Shown: piece by piece, positions 45,366 to 56,847 of the stretch
Layout: every line of letters starts with the position of its first letter
How positions within the stretch are numbered: position 1 is the first letter of the stretch
Assembly: GCF_900101265.1 (NCBI RefSeq)
Contig: NZ_FMZS01000016.1
Coordinates: 84,030 to 148,029, forward strand
DNA from: Massilia sp. PDC64
Lineage (GTDB): Bacteria; Pseudomonadota; Gammaproteobacteria; Burkholderiales; Burkholderiaceae_D
Direction: 5' to 3'
DNA: 64,000 nt
Translations under genes and position numbers: made by a program
The notes under the pieces: generated by a model
What the model was told of the DNA's origin: nothing
Seen by the model: only the letters and a program-made list of their open reading frames with translations
Database searches by the model: none

Positions 45366-45413
45366 GTTTAAGCACCGCCGCTCCCGCGGCTGCGGAAGCG
45401 GCGGCGGACGCCG

Positions 45414-48365
45414 TCAGAACGTCATGCGCACACCGGCCCGATACGTCCGGCCGATCACGTCATACAGCGCCGGATTGATGCCGATGCTGAGGTTCGTCTG
45501 CGGCACGAGCACCGGCCCGCGGTCGGCCAGGTTGTCGATCTTGAAGTACAACATCGAGTCCTTGGCGAAGGTGTACGTCGCGCCGAAGTCGACGTACGTG
45601 GCGCCCGCGATATGGTTGTCGTAGATCGTCGGATGCGCGGCCGTCGGCAACGGGCAATTGGTCTGGCACTCGATGAATTCGTTGCTGAACACACCGGCGC
45701 TGACCCAGCGCTCCGTCAGGCTGAGGCCCAGCTTGCCGTTGTCCCACGACTGTGTGACGAGCGCCTTCCACTTCGGCGTGCTGCCGGCCATGTTGCCCGC
45801 GCCTTCGCTCGGCGTCGTGCCCGGCACGCCCGGGTCGGACACGGAGTGGATCGTCCGCGTGGCCATGCCGCGCAACGTGAACATGCCCGGCAGGCCGTAG
45901 TCGCGCAGGTTCGTGCGGTACGCCGTCTCGAAGTCGATACCGCGCGTGTGCAGCGACGCGAAGTTGAAGCTCTGCGCCAGCACGTAGTTCGTGCCGGCCG
46001 GACCGTTGATGGACACGGCGCTGCACACGTTCTGGTAGCCGGCGTAGCACAGGTCGACCTCCTGCTGGGGACCCAGCGAGTTGATCACGTTCTTGACCTT
46101 GATGTCGTAGTAGTCGACGGACAGGTTGAAGCCGCGCGCCCAGCTGGGCTGGCTCAGCACGATGCCGAACGAGTTATTCCGGGCCACTTCCGGCTTCAGG
46201 TCCGGGTTGCCCACGTTGCGCTGCTGGATCTGGATCGACGAACCCTGGTTGTTGTTGACGGCCTGGTTCGTCACGGTCATCGCGGCATACAGCTCGGACA
46301 GGTTCGGCGCGCGCACGTCCTTCGAACTCACGGCGCGCAGGCGCAGGCCGTCGACGGGCGTCTTCCACGTCGCGCCGATCTTCCACGCGCTCGCGTGGCC
46401 GGCCGTGCTGTACTTCTCTTCGCGGTCGGCGATGTTCAGGTTCGCTTCGCCCCAGGTGGCCGACTTCAGGAACGGGATGTTGAATTCGAGGTAGGCTTCC
46501 TTCACGTTGAACGCGCCGCGGCCGTTATGGTAGTTCCCCGCGAACCAGTTGTCGCCGCCCGTCGACAGCGTGGTATCGAGCGGATAATCGGGGCCGTAGC
46601 GCGACTGCAGGTCCACGCCGGCACCGTACGGGTCCCCGTACACCGAGTAGTCCTCGCGGCGCCATTCGAGACCGGTCGCCATCGAGATCGGGCCCGCCCA
46701 GCCTTCCAGCACGTCGCCGTGCACGTTGGCGCTGACGACGTTCTGGCTCGAATCCGTGTGCTGCATCGGCCCGTTCTGCGGCGCGATGTACGACCAGCCG
46801 GCCATGTTGATGGGCACGTCGCCGAAGATGTTGATAGGCTGGCAGCCGTTGGCGCGCGCGGCGGCGTCGCGGCAGACGATGTTGCCGCTGGCATCGCGCA
46901 CGGCGTCGATCGCGTAGTTGTAGCGGCGGTTCAGGGTGATGTCCTGCACGTGGATCACGGTCGTGTTCTCGCCGTGCTCCGCGTACGCGTCGTACGACCA
47001 GTCCTTGCCGAACAGGGTGAAACGCCCGTCCGCGCCGACGACGAAGCGGCGCTGCGTGCGCGTCGGGTGCACGCTGATATTGGCGGGGAATTCCGCGTTC
47101 GCCGTACCGACCTGCATCACGCCGTTCGGATAGCCGGACAGGCAGCCCGCCGCGATGGACGCCGGCAGGTAGGCGTTGTCGCACCGGATGTTAAGGTTGG
47201 CCTGCTTGGCCGCGCCCGGGTTCGGCGAGAACACGGATTTCACCTGCGCCCAGTTCCCCGTCACGTAGATCTCGTTGTCCGCGTCGAGGTCCCACGACAC
47301 ACGCGTGTACGCGACCTGGCGCTTGAAGTTCATCGCGAGGTTCGTGCCCGCGCCGACACTCCCCGACAGGTCCCCGCCCACGCAGAAGTTGCCGACGCAA
47401 TCGGACCCGTACTGGAACGGGAACGGCGTGCCGCCCGGACCGAACGCCGTGCCCTTCAGGGGGCCGTTCGTGATCAGGCCGTATTTCGCATACTGGATGT
47501 GCTGCGCGTGCAGGATGCTTTTATAGCGCGGCGCGCCCGCGGCCTGCATCGCCTTCGTGGATTCCTGCAGCGCCGGATTCTTGTACCAGCTGCGGCCGTT
47601 GGCGCCCACTTCGCCGAAGCCCGGCGAATCGATGCCGTTCTCCTTCGTGAACTCGCCGCTCGCCGTCACGTGCAGGCGGTCGTTCATGAAACCCTTGCCC
47701 CACGCGGCCTGCAGGGTGCCGTTCTTGTCGTCGTGGTACTTCGTCATGCCGCCTTCGGCATTGAACTTGAAGCCGCTGAATTTTTTGTCGGTGATGAAGT
47801 TGACGACGCCACCCACGGCGTCGGAACCGTACGACGCGGACGCGCCGCCCGTCACGACGTCCACCCGCTTGACGAGGAGTTGCGGGAACTGGCTCACGTC
47901 CGTCACGCCCGTGACGTTGGCGCCGACGACGCGCTGGCCGTCCAGCAGGGTCAGCGTCCGAATCGTGCCCAGGCCGCGCAGCGACAGCGACGACAGGCCC
48001 TGCACGCCGCTCGACGTGCTGTACGTGAACGTGGTGCGGCCCGTGCTGCCCTGCAGCGCGGGCAACTCGGCCAGCGTGTTGAACAGGTTCGGCTTGGCGG
48101 ACTTTGCCAGGTCTTCCGCCGTCAGCGTGGTCGTCGGCGTCGGCTGGTTGAAGCCGCGCGCGGCGATCCGGGAGCCGGAGACGACGACGGTGTTCACGCC
48201 CTCCTGGGCGGGCGGCGGATTGCCGGCGCCGGGCGCGGTGGCCGGCGCGGGTGCCGGTTCGGCCGGGGCGGTGGTGGTCTCCTGGGCATGGCCAGAGAGG
48301 GCAAGCGCGCCACAGGCACTGGCGACGGCGAGGTGGATCAGGGTTCTGCGAAACTGCGTTGGCAT
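45414..48365 (-). CDS. TonB-dependent receptor of the galacturonate locus
   Basis: A 983-residue outer-membrane receptor with signal peptide 1-28 and an Ala/Pro-rich linker. The plug domain is unlike the other three receptors: 'VVVSGSRIAARGFNQPTPTTTLTAEDL', 'SLRGLGTIRTLTLLDGQRVVG' and 'VDVVTGGASASYGSDAVGGVVNFIT', the general ligand-gated-channel form. It ends in the aromatic GVRMTF. GGAGA is 4 bases before the ATG. It diverges from kdgD, and its promoter region holds two tandem LacI-type sites. Likely imports oligogalacturonides or related sugars (inference from position). Confidence 0.9.
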   Translation of the reverse strand: MPTQFRRTLIHLAVASACGALALSGHAQETTTAPAEPAPAPATAPGAGNPPPAQEGVNTVVVSGSRIAARGFNQPTPTTTLTAEDLAKSAKPNLFNTLAELPALQGSTGRTTFTYSTSSGVQGLSSLSLRGLGTIRTLTLLDGQRVVGANVTGVTDVSQFPQLLVKRVDVVTGGASASYGSDAVGGVVNFITDKKFSGFKFNAEGGMTKYHDDKNGTLQAAWGKGFMNDRLHVTASGEFTKENGIDSPGFGEVGANGRSWYKNPALQESTKAMQAAGAPRYKSILHAQHIQYAKYGLITNGPLKGTAFGPGGTPFPFQYGSDCVGNFCVGGDLSGSVGAGTNLAMNFKRQVAYTRVSWDLDADNEIYVTGNWAQVKSVFSPNPGAAKQANLNIRCDNAYLPASIAAGCLSGYPNGVMQVGTANAEFPANISVHPTRTQRRFVVGADGRFTLFGKDWSYDAYAEHGENTTVIHVQDITLNRRYNYAIDAVRDASGNIVCRDAAARANGCQPINIFGDVPINMAGWSYIAPQNGPMQHTDSSQNVVSANVHGDVLEGWAGPISMATGLEWRREDYSVYGDPYGAGVDLQSRYGPDYPLDTTLSTGGDNWFAGNYHNGRGAFNVKEAYLEFNIPFLKSATWGEANLNIADREEKYSTAGHASAWKIGATWKTPVDGLRLRAVSSKDVRAPNLSELYAAMTVTNQAVNNNQGSSIQIQQRNVGNPDLKPEVARNNSFGIVLSQPSWARGFNLSVDYYDIKVKNVINSLGPQQEVDLCYAGYQNVCSAVSINGPAGTNYVLAQSFNFASLHTRGIDFETAYRTNLRDYGLPGMFTLRGMATRTIHSVSDPGVPGTTPSEGAGNMAGSTPKWKALVTQSWDNGKLGLSLTERWVSAGVFSNEFIECQTNCPLPTAAHPTIYDNHIAGATYVDFGATYTFAKDSMLYFKIDNLADRGPVLVPQTNLSIGINPALYDVIGRTYRAGVRMTF

Positions 48366-48469
48366 GTTGTCTCCGTTTTTGTTTTATCGGGTGGTCCTCG
48401 AGCGAACCGCGATGCCCGGCAGGGTGCTCTCTTCACCTCATCCCGGTCCGCTGCCTCTGCTTTACGCGC

Positions 48470-48496
48470 TGGTAACGCTATCTGTTACCGCTATCA
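48470..48496. promoter_or_regulatory. Two tandem LacI-type operator sites upstream of the third TonB receptor
   Basis: TGGTAACGCTATCT (48470-48483) and TGTTACCGCTATCA (48483-48496) are imperfect copies of one 14-bp, CG-centred element, about 105 bases upstream of the receptor start. They match the sites in front of the LacI-family gene at 62 kb and near the first receptor, so one LacI-type protein may bind all three places. Confidence 0.5.
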
Positions 48497-48625
48497 TTGC
48501 GTAAAATGCATTTTGAACCGCATCGTAAATACCCGTCCAATAACTTTTTTTAATCGCTCGATGTCGAAACCGGTATCGGTACGTATGCAGCCCCGGCAAT
48601 TTTGTGCTTGCCCTTTTGAAGACTC

Positions 48626-48654
48626 ACTTGTACGATGACTGACAATTGTTGTCA
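48626..48654 (+). promoter_or_regulatory. GntR/FCD-type operator candidates before kdgD
   Basis: ACTTGTACGATGAC (48626-48639) resembles the element over the promoter of the GntR gene (42705). It is followed directly by the perfect inverted repeat TGACAA-TTG-TTGTCA (48640-48654), 36 bases before the kdgD ATG. This is the expected place for repression of the catabolic operon. Confidence 0.5.
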
Positions 48655-48690
48655 CACTATCGCGTGCGCGCGTCCTACCCTGGAGACCCC

Positions 48691-49602
48691 ATGAATCCGC
48701 AAGAACTCAAGCAAGTCATGTCGTCCGGCCTGCTGTCCTTCCCCATCACCGACTTCGACGCCGAGGGCAACTTCCGCCCCGGCACCTATGCCGAGCGCCT
48801 GGAATGGCTGGCCCCGTACGGCGCCACCGCCCTGTTCGCGGCGGGCGGCACGGGCGAATTCTTCTCGCTGACGCATGACGAGTACTCGCAAGTGATCAAG
48901 ACCGCGGTCGACACGTGCGCCGGCAAGGTGCCGATCCTGGCCGGCGCCGGCGGCCCCACCCGCGCCGCGATCGCGTTCGCGCAGGAAGCGGAACGCCTGG
49001 GTGCGAAAGGCGTGCTGCTGCTGCCGCACTACCTGACGGAAGCGAGCCAGGACGGCCTCGTCGCGCACGTGGAAGCCGTGTGCAAATCCGTCAAGATCGG
49101 TGTCGTCGTTTATAACCGTGCGCAGTGCCGCCTGACGCCGGACTCGCTGGAAAAGCTGGCCGACCGCTGCCCGAACCTCATCGGCTTCAAGGACGGCATC
49201 GGCGACATCGAACTGATGGTGTCGATCTGGCGCCGCATGGGCGACCGTTTCAGCTACCTGGGCGGCCTGCCGACGGCGGAAGTCTATGCCGCGGCCTATA
49301 AAGCGCTGGGCGTGCCCGTGTACTCGTCGGCCGTCTTCAACTTCATGCCGAAGCTCGCGATGGATTTCTATCACGCGATCGCAAAGGACGACCACGCGAC
49401 GACGAACCGCCTGCTGGACGAATTCTTCCTGCCGTACATCGCGATCCGCAACCGCAAGGCCGGCTACGCCGTGTCGATCGTGAAGGCGGGTGCCCGCCTC
49501 GTGGGCCACGACGGCGGCCCGGTGCGCGCGCCGCTGACCGACCTGACGGCCGAGGAATGCGACATGCTGCATAAGCTAATCGTCGCCCAGGGCGGCCAAT
49601 AA
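48691..49602 (+). CDS. kdgD: 5-dehydro-4-deoxyglucarate dehydratase
   Basis: Dehydrates and decarboxylates 5-keto-4-deoxyglucarate to 2-oxoglutarate semialdehyde (EC 4.2.1.41). It is a 303-residue aldolase of the DapA/NAL superfamily with the Schiff-base lysine K167 (GFKDGIGDIE) and Tyr141 (VVVYNRAQ). 'LFAAGGTGEFFSLTHDEYSQV' is the substrate loop. GGAGA is 4 bases before the ATG at 48691; an upstream in-frame start at 48646 falls inside the operator and is rejected. First gene of a rightward operon with the semialdehyde dehydrogenase 25 bases on. Confidence 0.92.
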   Translation: MNPQELKQVMSSGLLSFPITDFDAEGNFRPGTYAERLEWLAPYGATALFAAGGTGEFFSLTHDEYSQVIKTAVDTCAGKVPILAGAGGPTRAAIAFAQEAERLGAKGVLLLPHYLTEASQDGLVAHVEAVCKSVKIGVVVYNRAQCRLTPDSLEKLADRCPNLIGFKDGIGDIELMVSIWRRMGDRFSYLGGLPTAEVYAAAYKALGVPVYSSAVFNFMPKLAMDFYHAIAKDDHATTNRLLDEFFLPYIAIRNRKAGYAVSIVKAGARLVGHDGGPVRAPLTDLTAEECDMLHKLIVAQGGQ

Positions 49603-49627
49603 CAAAAAAAACCTGCAAGGAGAAACC

Positions 49628-51208
49628 ATGACAATTCAAGGTGAAATGATCATCGGCCGCCGCGTCGTGCGCGGCAGCGCCGGCACCACGCGCGCCTTCA
49701 ACCCCGCGACCCGGACGCAGATGGAGCCGGAATTCGGCCTCGCTACGGAAGACGACGTCGTCGCCGCGTGCACGCTCGCGGAACAGGCGTTCGACACGTA
49801 CCGCAACCTGCCGCTGGAACTGCGTGCCCGCTTCCTGGAGACGATCGCCGACCGCATCATGGACATCGGTCCCGCGCTGATCGAACGCGCCTCCGCCGAA
49901 TCGGGGCTGCCGACGGCGCGCCTGGAAGGCGAGCGCGGACGTACGTGCAACCAGCTGCGCCTGTTCGCCAAGGTCGTGCGCGACGGGGTCTTCCTCGACG
50001 CGACCCTGGATTCCGCCCTGCCCCAGCGCACGCCGCCGCGTCCGGACCTGCGCATGCGCAAGATCCCGCTGGGCCCCGTCGCCGTGTTCGGCGCGTCGAA
50101 CTTCCCGCTCGCGTTCTCCGTCGCCGGCGGCGACACCGCGTCCGCGCTGGCGCCCGGCTGCCCCGTCGTCGTGAAGGCGCACAGCGCCCACCTGGGCACG
50201 TCGGAACTGGTCGGCAAGGCCGTGCGCCAGGCCGCCGAGGATTGCGGCATGCCGGACGGCGTGTTCTCGATGCTGATCGGCGAAGGCCGCGTGGCCGGCC
50301 AGGCGCTGGCCGCGCACCCGGCCATCAAGGCCGTCGGCTTCACGGGCTCGCGCCAGGGCGGCCTCGCCCTCGTGCGCACGGCGAACGCGCGCAAGGAACC
50401 GATCCCCGTCTATGCGGAAATGAGCAGCATCAATCCGGTGTTCATGCTGCCGGGCGCCCTCGCCGCGGGCGGCGCGAAGCTGGCGAGTGCGTTCGTCGAT
50501 TCGCTCACCCTGGGCGTGGGCCAGTTCTGCACGAACCCGGGCCTCGTCATCGCCCTCGCCGGCACGGACCTCGACGCATTCCGCGCGTCCGCCGCCGAGG
50601 CGCTGGCCGCCAAGGGCGCCGGCACGATGCTCACCGCGGGGATCCACCAGGCCTACGTCGACGCCGTCGGCCGCCGCTCGGGCATCGAAGGCGTGCAACT
50701 GGTCGGCCAGGGGAGCAGCGCGGGCACCGGCTGCGCCGCCCAGGCCGCGCTGTACGCGTGCGATGCCGCCACGTACATCGCCAGCCCGGCGCTGGACGAA
50801 GAGATCTTCGGCCCGGCATCGCTGATCGTCGCCTGCCGCGACGAAGCGGAGATGCTGGCCGTCGCACGCCATCTGGAAGGCCAGCTGACAGCCACCGTAC
50901 ACGCCACGGCCGACGACCGCGAACTGGCCGCGAGCCTGCTGCCGACGCTGGAGCGCAAGGCCGGCCGCGTGCTGTTCAACGGCTTCCCGACGGGTGTCGA
51001 AGTGTCGCACGCCATGGTGCACGGCGGCCCGTTCCCGGCCACGTCGGACAGCCGCACGACGTCCGTCGGCGCCACCGCCATCGACCGCTTCCTGCGCCCC
51101 GTGTGCTACCAGGACGTGCCGGCCGAGCTGCTGCCGGAAGCCCTGCGCGACGACAATCCGCTGGGCCTGGCGCGCATGGTCGACGGCACGCTGCAGCTCG
51201 CGAAATGA
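49628..51208 (+). CDS. 2-oxoglutarate semialdehyde (2,5-dioxovalerate) dehydrogenase
   Basis: NAD(P)-dependent aldehyde dehydrogenase (EC 1.2.1.26) giving 2-oxoglutarate, last step of oxidative uronate catabolism. It is 526 residues long with the catalytic Cys301 (GQFCTNPG) and Glu264 (YAEMSSINP). 'PLGPVAVFGASNFPLAFSVAGGDTASALAPGCPVVVKAH' is the cofactor-binding stretch typical of the group found beside KdgD. AAGGAG precedes the ATG. The gene lies downstream of kdgD in the same operon. Confidence 0.9.
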   Translation: MTIQGEMIIGRRVVRGSAGTTRAFNPATRTQMEPEFGLATEDDVVAACTLAEQAFDTYRNLPLELRARFLETIADRIMDIGPALIERASAESGLPTARLEGERGRTCNQLRLFAKVVRDGVFLDATLDSALPQRTPPRPDLRMRKIPLGPVAVFGASNFPLAFSVAGGDTASALAPGCPVVVKAHSAHLGTSELVGKAVRQAAEDCGMPDGVFSMLIGEGRVAGQALAAHPAIKAVGFTGSRQGGLALVRTANARKEPIPVYAEMSSINPVFMLPGALAAGGAKLASAFVDSLTLGVGQFCTNPGLVIALAGTDLDAFRASAAEALAAKGAGTMLTAGIHQAYVDAVGRRSGIEGVQLVGQGSSAGTGCAAQAALYACDAATYIASPALDEEIFGPASLIVACRDEAEMLAVARHLEGQLTATVHATADDRELAASLLPTLERKAGRVLFNGFPTGVEVSHAMVHGGPFPATSDSRTTSVGATAIDRFLRPVCYQDVPAELLPEALRDDNPLGLARMVDGTLQLAK

Positions 51209-51253
51209 TCATGAGATAGACCGCAGTAACCGGCGGGCGACTGGTACGATGTG

Positions 51254-51274
51254 CCGGCCGCCCGTAGCGGCCGG
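51254..51274. other. GC-rich hairpin between the dehydrogenase and permease genes
   Basis: Arms CCGGCCGC and GCGGCCGG with a CCGTA loop, in the 117-bp gap of the operon. There is no T-tract. It could be an mRNA-stabilising or processing hairpin that sets permease level; this is inference. Confidence 0.35.
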
Positions 51275-51325
51275 AGGAGACGCCGGCCACGCGCACGTCA
51301 GCAAAACCAAACATAAGGCCTGACC

Positions 51326-52735
51326 ATGACCCGCAACCGCACCGGCGACGCCGCAGTCGCCAGCCCCGCCGCCCGGCCCGCCGGCGGCAACTACCGGTGG
51401 ACCATCTGCGCCCTGCTGTTCTTCGCCACCACCGTCAACTACCTCGACCGCCAGGTGCTGAGCCTTCTCGCGCCGTCGCTGTCGAAGGAATTCGGCTGGT
51501 CCAACACGGACTACGCCAACATCGCAGCCGCCTTCCAGTTCATGTACGCGATCGCGCTGCTGTTCGCGGGCCGCATCGTCGACCGCCTGGGCACCAAGAC
51601 GGCGTACATTCTCGCCATCGTCGTGTGGTCCGGCGGCGCCGTCGCCCACGCCTACTCGATCGAGTTGGGTAATGGGCTGAAATCGCTGCTGGGCCTCGCC
51701 GTGCCGGCGTCCGTCATCGGCTTCATCGTCGCGCGCACGATCCTCGCCATCGGCGAAGCGGGCAACTTCCCGGCCGCGATCCGTGCCACGGCCGAGTACT
51801 TTCCCAAGTCCGAGCGTTCGTTCGCGACGGGCATTTTCAACTCCGGCGCCAACATCGGCGCGATCCTGGCCCCGCTGACGGTGCCGGTGCTCGCGGCGAT
51901 CTGGGGCTGGCAGGCCGCGTTCATCTGGATCGGCGCCGTCGGCTTCCTGTGGGTCGTGTTCTGGGCGGTCCTGTTCGACGAGCCGGCGCGCCAGCGCCGC
52001 CTGTCGCGCGCGGAGCTCGAGTACATCCGCAGCGACGACGCCGGATCCGCCCCGGTCGCGGCCACCGGCCCGGCTCCGGGATGGGGCACCCTGCTGCGCC
52101 TGCGCCAGACGTGGGCCTTCGTCGTCGGCAAGTTCATGACGGACGGCGTGTGGTGGTTCTTCCTGTTCTGGCTCCCGAAATACCTGACCGACAAGTACGG
52201 CATGGCCACGTCCGATCTCGTGCTGCCGCTGGCCGTCCTGTACAGCATGACGATGGTCGGCAGCATCGGCGGCGGCGCCCTCCCGTCGCGCTTCATGCGC
52301 CAGGGCAGCGCGCCGTACGACAGCCGCATGAAAGCCATGCTGCTGATCGCCTTCTTCCCGCTGGTCGTGCTGCTGGCGCAGCCGCTGGGCCACCTGGGCT
52401 ACTGGGTGCCCGTGATCCTGATCGGCATCGGCGCGTCCGCGCACCAGGCCTGGTCCGCCAACGTGCTGACGATCACGTCGGACCTGTTCCCACGCCATTG
52501 CGTGGCGTCCGTCGTCGGCATCGGCGGCCTGGCGGGCGGCATCGGCGGCGTGCTCGTGACCAAGATCGGCGGCATGCTGTTCGACTACTACGGCGCGCAA
52601 GGCCAGATCCAGACGGGCTACATGATCATGTTCGCGTTCTGCGCGCTGGCCTACCTGGCGGCGTGGGGCATCATGAAGGTGCTCGTGCCGACGCAGGACA
52701 TGGTCCGTCTGCCGGAGGAGCTGGCGCATGCCTGA
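51326..52735 (+). CDS. exuT: Hexuronate permease of the MFS (ExuT-like)
   Basis: Inner-membrane H+-coupled transporter for galacturonate/glucuronate, 469 residues with 12 predicted helices. Early motif 'RWTICALLFFATTVNYLDRQVLSLLAP' and 'ARTILAIGEAGNFPAAIRATAEYFPKSERSFATGIFNSGANIGAILAP' are characteristic of the anion:cation symporter ExuT/GarP group. A central cytoplasmic loop (~residues 230-255) separates two six-helix halves. The end overlaps the lactonase gene by 8 bases. Confidence 0.88.
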   Translation: MTRNRTGDAAVASPAARPAGGNYRWTICALLFFATTVNYLDRQVLSLLAPSLSKEFGWSNTDYANIAAAFQFMYAIALLFAGRIVDRLGTKTAYILAIVVWSGGAVAHAYSIELGNGLKSLLGLAVPASVIGFIVARTILAIGEAGNFPAAIRATAEYFPKSERSFATGIFNSGANIGAILAPLTVPVLAAIWGWQAAFIWIGAVGFLWVVFWAVLFDEPARQRRLSRAELEYIRSDDAGSAPVAATGPAPGWGTLLRLRQTWAFVVGKFMTDGVWWFFLFWLPKYLTDKYGMATSDLVLPLAVLYSMTMVGSIGGGALPSRFMRQGSAPYDSRMKAMLLIAFFPLVVLLAQPLGHLGYWVPVILIGIGASAHQAWSANVLTITSDLFPRHCVASVVGIGGLAGGIGGVLVTKIGGMLFDYYGAQGQIQTGYMIMFAFCALAYLAAWGIMKVLVPTQDMVRLPEELAHA

Positions 52736-53615
52736 TGCTATCGTCGAAAGCGTCGACGGCGTGAGCTGCGCCGTGGGCGAGAGCCCCGTCTGGCACGCGG
52801 ACGAGCGGGCCTGGTACTGGGTCGATATCCCCGCCCGCCGCATCTGGCGCCTGGACCATGCGACGGGCGGCACGCGCCACTGGACGGCGGCCGAGATGGT
52901 CGCCTGCATCGCGCCGCGCGCCGCGGGTGGCCTGATCGCCGGAATGGAGACGGGCATCTTCGCCGTCGAGCTGCTGGACGATGGATCCGTGCGCGCGGAG
53001 CGTCTCGCCGCGCCGCCGGAACTGGCGCCCGGCATGCGCTTCAACGACGGCCGCACGGACCGGCAGGGCCGCTTCTGGAGCGGCACGATGTGGATGGACA
53101 TGGCGGCCGCGCTGCCGATCGGACGGCTGCACCGCTACGATGCGACCGGCCTGTCGGCGCCGCTCGTCTCCGGCCTCGTCACGCAGAACGGCCTCGCGTG
53201 GTCGCCGGACGGGCGCACGATGTATTTGTCCGATTCGCATCCAACACGCCGGCGCGTGTGGACGTTCGACTACGACGTCGACGCGGGCGTGCCGTACAAC
53301 CGGCGGCTGTTCGTCGACATGGCCGCGTATGCGGGACGTCCCGACGGCGCGACGATGGACAGCGACGGCTGTTACTGGGTCGCCGGGAACGACGGCGCCA
53401 GTTTGCTGCGCTTCACGCCGGCGGGCAAGCTGGATCGCGAACTGAAGCTGCCGGTGGCGAAGCCGTCGATGCCCTGCTTCGGTGGGCCGGACCTGGATAC
53501 CTTGCTGATCACGTCGATCGTGCAGCCGGGGCATGAGGATGACGCGCTGGCGGGGGCGGTGCTGATGGTGCGGCCGGGAGTGACCGGGGTGCCGGAGGTG
53601 GCGTTTGCGGGGTAA
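52728..53615 (+). CDS. SMP-30/gluconolactonase-family lactonase
   Basis: Calcium-type six-bladed propeller, 295 residues, cytoplasmic. It has the metal-ligand Glu (VGESPVWHADERAWYWVD, E18), 'FNDGRTDRQGRFWSGTM' and 'LVTQNGLAWSPDGRTMYLSDSHP', the standard SMP-30 signature. In this operon it most likely opens galactaro- or glucarolactone made by Udh to the aldarate (inference from context; related enzymes include galactarolactonases). Translationally coupled to exuT. Confidence 0.87.
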   Translation: MPDAIVESVDGVSCAVGESPVWHADERAWYWVDIPARRIWRLDHATGGTRHWTAAEMVACIAPRAAGGLIAGMETGIFAVELLDDGSVRAERLAAPPELAPGMRFNDGRTDRQGRFWSGTMWMDMAAALPIGRLHRYDATGLSAPLVSGLVTQNGLAWSPDGRTMYLSDSHPTRRRVWTFDYDVDAGVPYNRRLFVDMAAYAGRPDGATMDSDGCYWVAGNDGASLLRFTPAGKLDRELKLPVAKPSMPCFGGPDLDTLLITSIVQPGHEDDALAGAVLMVRPGVTGVPEVAFAG

Positions 53616-53652
53616 ATGCTCGTTCTCGCCCATGCATGCGCTGGTTGGACGC

Positions 53653-53673
53653 GTGGACGGGGAACCCGTCCAC
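53653..53673. repeat. REP-like palindrome
   Basis: Perfect 9-bp arms GTGGACGGG and CCCGTCCAC with a GAA loop, 38 bases after the lactonase stop. It resembles dispersed intergenic palindromes common in this family of bacteria and may also help end transcription. No T-tract. Confidence 0.45.
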
Positions 53674-53757
53674 CCTATGCTCGTGCAACGCATCTTGTCG
53701 GTTAGTTGCAGATATGTGATCCCTGCACGGACGGCGCCGATACGTTATCGTGCTTGC

Positions 53758-54375
53758 ATGAACGACATCCATTTCTACGAACCGCGCGCCGGCCACGGCC
53801 TGTCGCACGACCCCTTCAACGCCATCGTCGGCCCCCGCCCCATCGGCTGGATTTCCACGAAGAGCCGCGCCGGCATCCTGAATCTCGCCCCGTACAGCTT
53901 CTTCAACGCGTTCAACTACACGCCCCCGATCGTCGGCTTCGCGAGCATCGGTTACAAGGACACGGTCCGCAACGTCGAGGAAACGGGACAGTTCTGCTGG
54001 AACCTGGCCACGCGCGCCCTTGCCGACCGCATGAACGCCACCTGCGCGATGGTGCCGCCCGACGTCGACGAGTTCGCGCTGGCGGGCCTCACGCCCGTCG
54101 CGTCCCGCCTCGTGGACGTGCCCCGCGTGCAGGAAGCGCCCGTTTCGTTCGAATGCAGGCTCACCCAGCTCATCCGCCTGCAGGGCGCGGACGGGCAGCC
54201 GGCGCCGAGCTGGCTCGTGCTGGGCGAAGTCGTCGGGGTGCACATCGATCGCGCCCTGCTGAAGGACGGCGTCTACGACACGGCGCACGCGGGCCACATC
54301 CTGCGCGGCGGCGGGCCGGCCGATTATTTCGAGGTCGGACCTGAACAATTGTTCCGCATGTTCAGGCCTACGTGA
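53758..54375 (+). CDS. Flavin reductase-like (FMN-binding split barrel) protein
   Basis: A 205-residue cytoplasmic protein of the flavin reductase/FMN-binding family: 'NAIVGPRPIGWISTKSRAGILNLAPYSFFNAFNYTPPIVGFAS' forms the FMN site, and 'DTVRNVEETGQFCWNLAT' follows. It may supply reduced flavin or act on another substrate. A GATACGTTAT -10-like stretch lies just upstream, so it probably has its own promoter. No partner monooxygenase is nearby. Confidence 0.82.
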   Translation: MNDIHFYEPRAGHGLSHDPFNAIVGPRPIGWISTKSRAGILNLAPYSFFNAFNYTPPIVGFASIGYKDTVRNVEETGQFCWNLATRALADRMNATCAMVPPDVDEFALAGLTPVASRLVDVPRVQEAPVSFECRLTQLIRLQGADGQPAPSWLVLGEVVGVHIDRALLKDGVYDTAHAGHILRGGGPADYFEVGPEQLFRMFRPT

Positions 54376-54410
54376 TATTCCTGATATCTGGCGAAGTAGG
54401 CAACATCGCC

Positions 54411-54430
54411 CGCGATCACGTATGATCGCG
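54411..54430. promoter_or_regulatory. Perfect inverted repeat between flavin reductase and maeB
   Basis: Arms CGCGATCA and TGATCGCG with a CGTA loop, 35 bases after the flavin reductase stop and about 220 before maeB. With no T-tract, it could be an operator of maeB or a weak terminator. The rest of the 273-bp gap holds nothing else that I recognise. Confidence 0.4.
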
Positions 54431-54648
54431 TATCGCCGTGGACACGGCGCCCCCGTCCGCGCCCGCGCCAGGAGCGCGCGCACAGCCCCGGCCACCACGC
54501 CGCGCGGGCATCGGGGTGCGCACCACCACCCGCCGCCGACTCGAGCGCGGCGGCTGTTCCGGCATGCCTCCCCGCATGGTCCCTGCCGTGTGCGGAAGGT
54601 CGCAAGGAATCCATAACATCGTCCGCGCAAAGCGGCATAGGAGAAATC

Positions 54649-56843
<2,195 letters not shown>

Positions 56844-56847
<4 letters not shown>

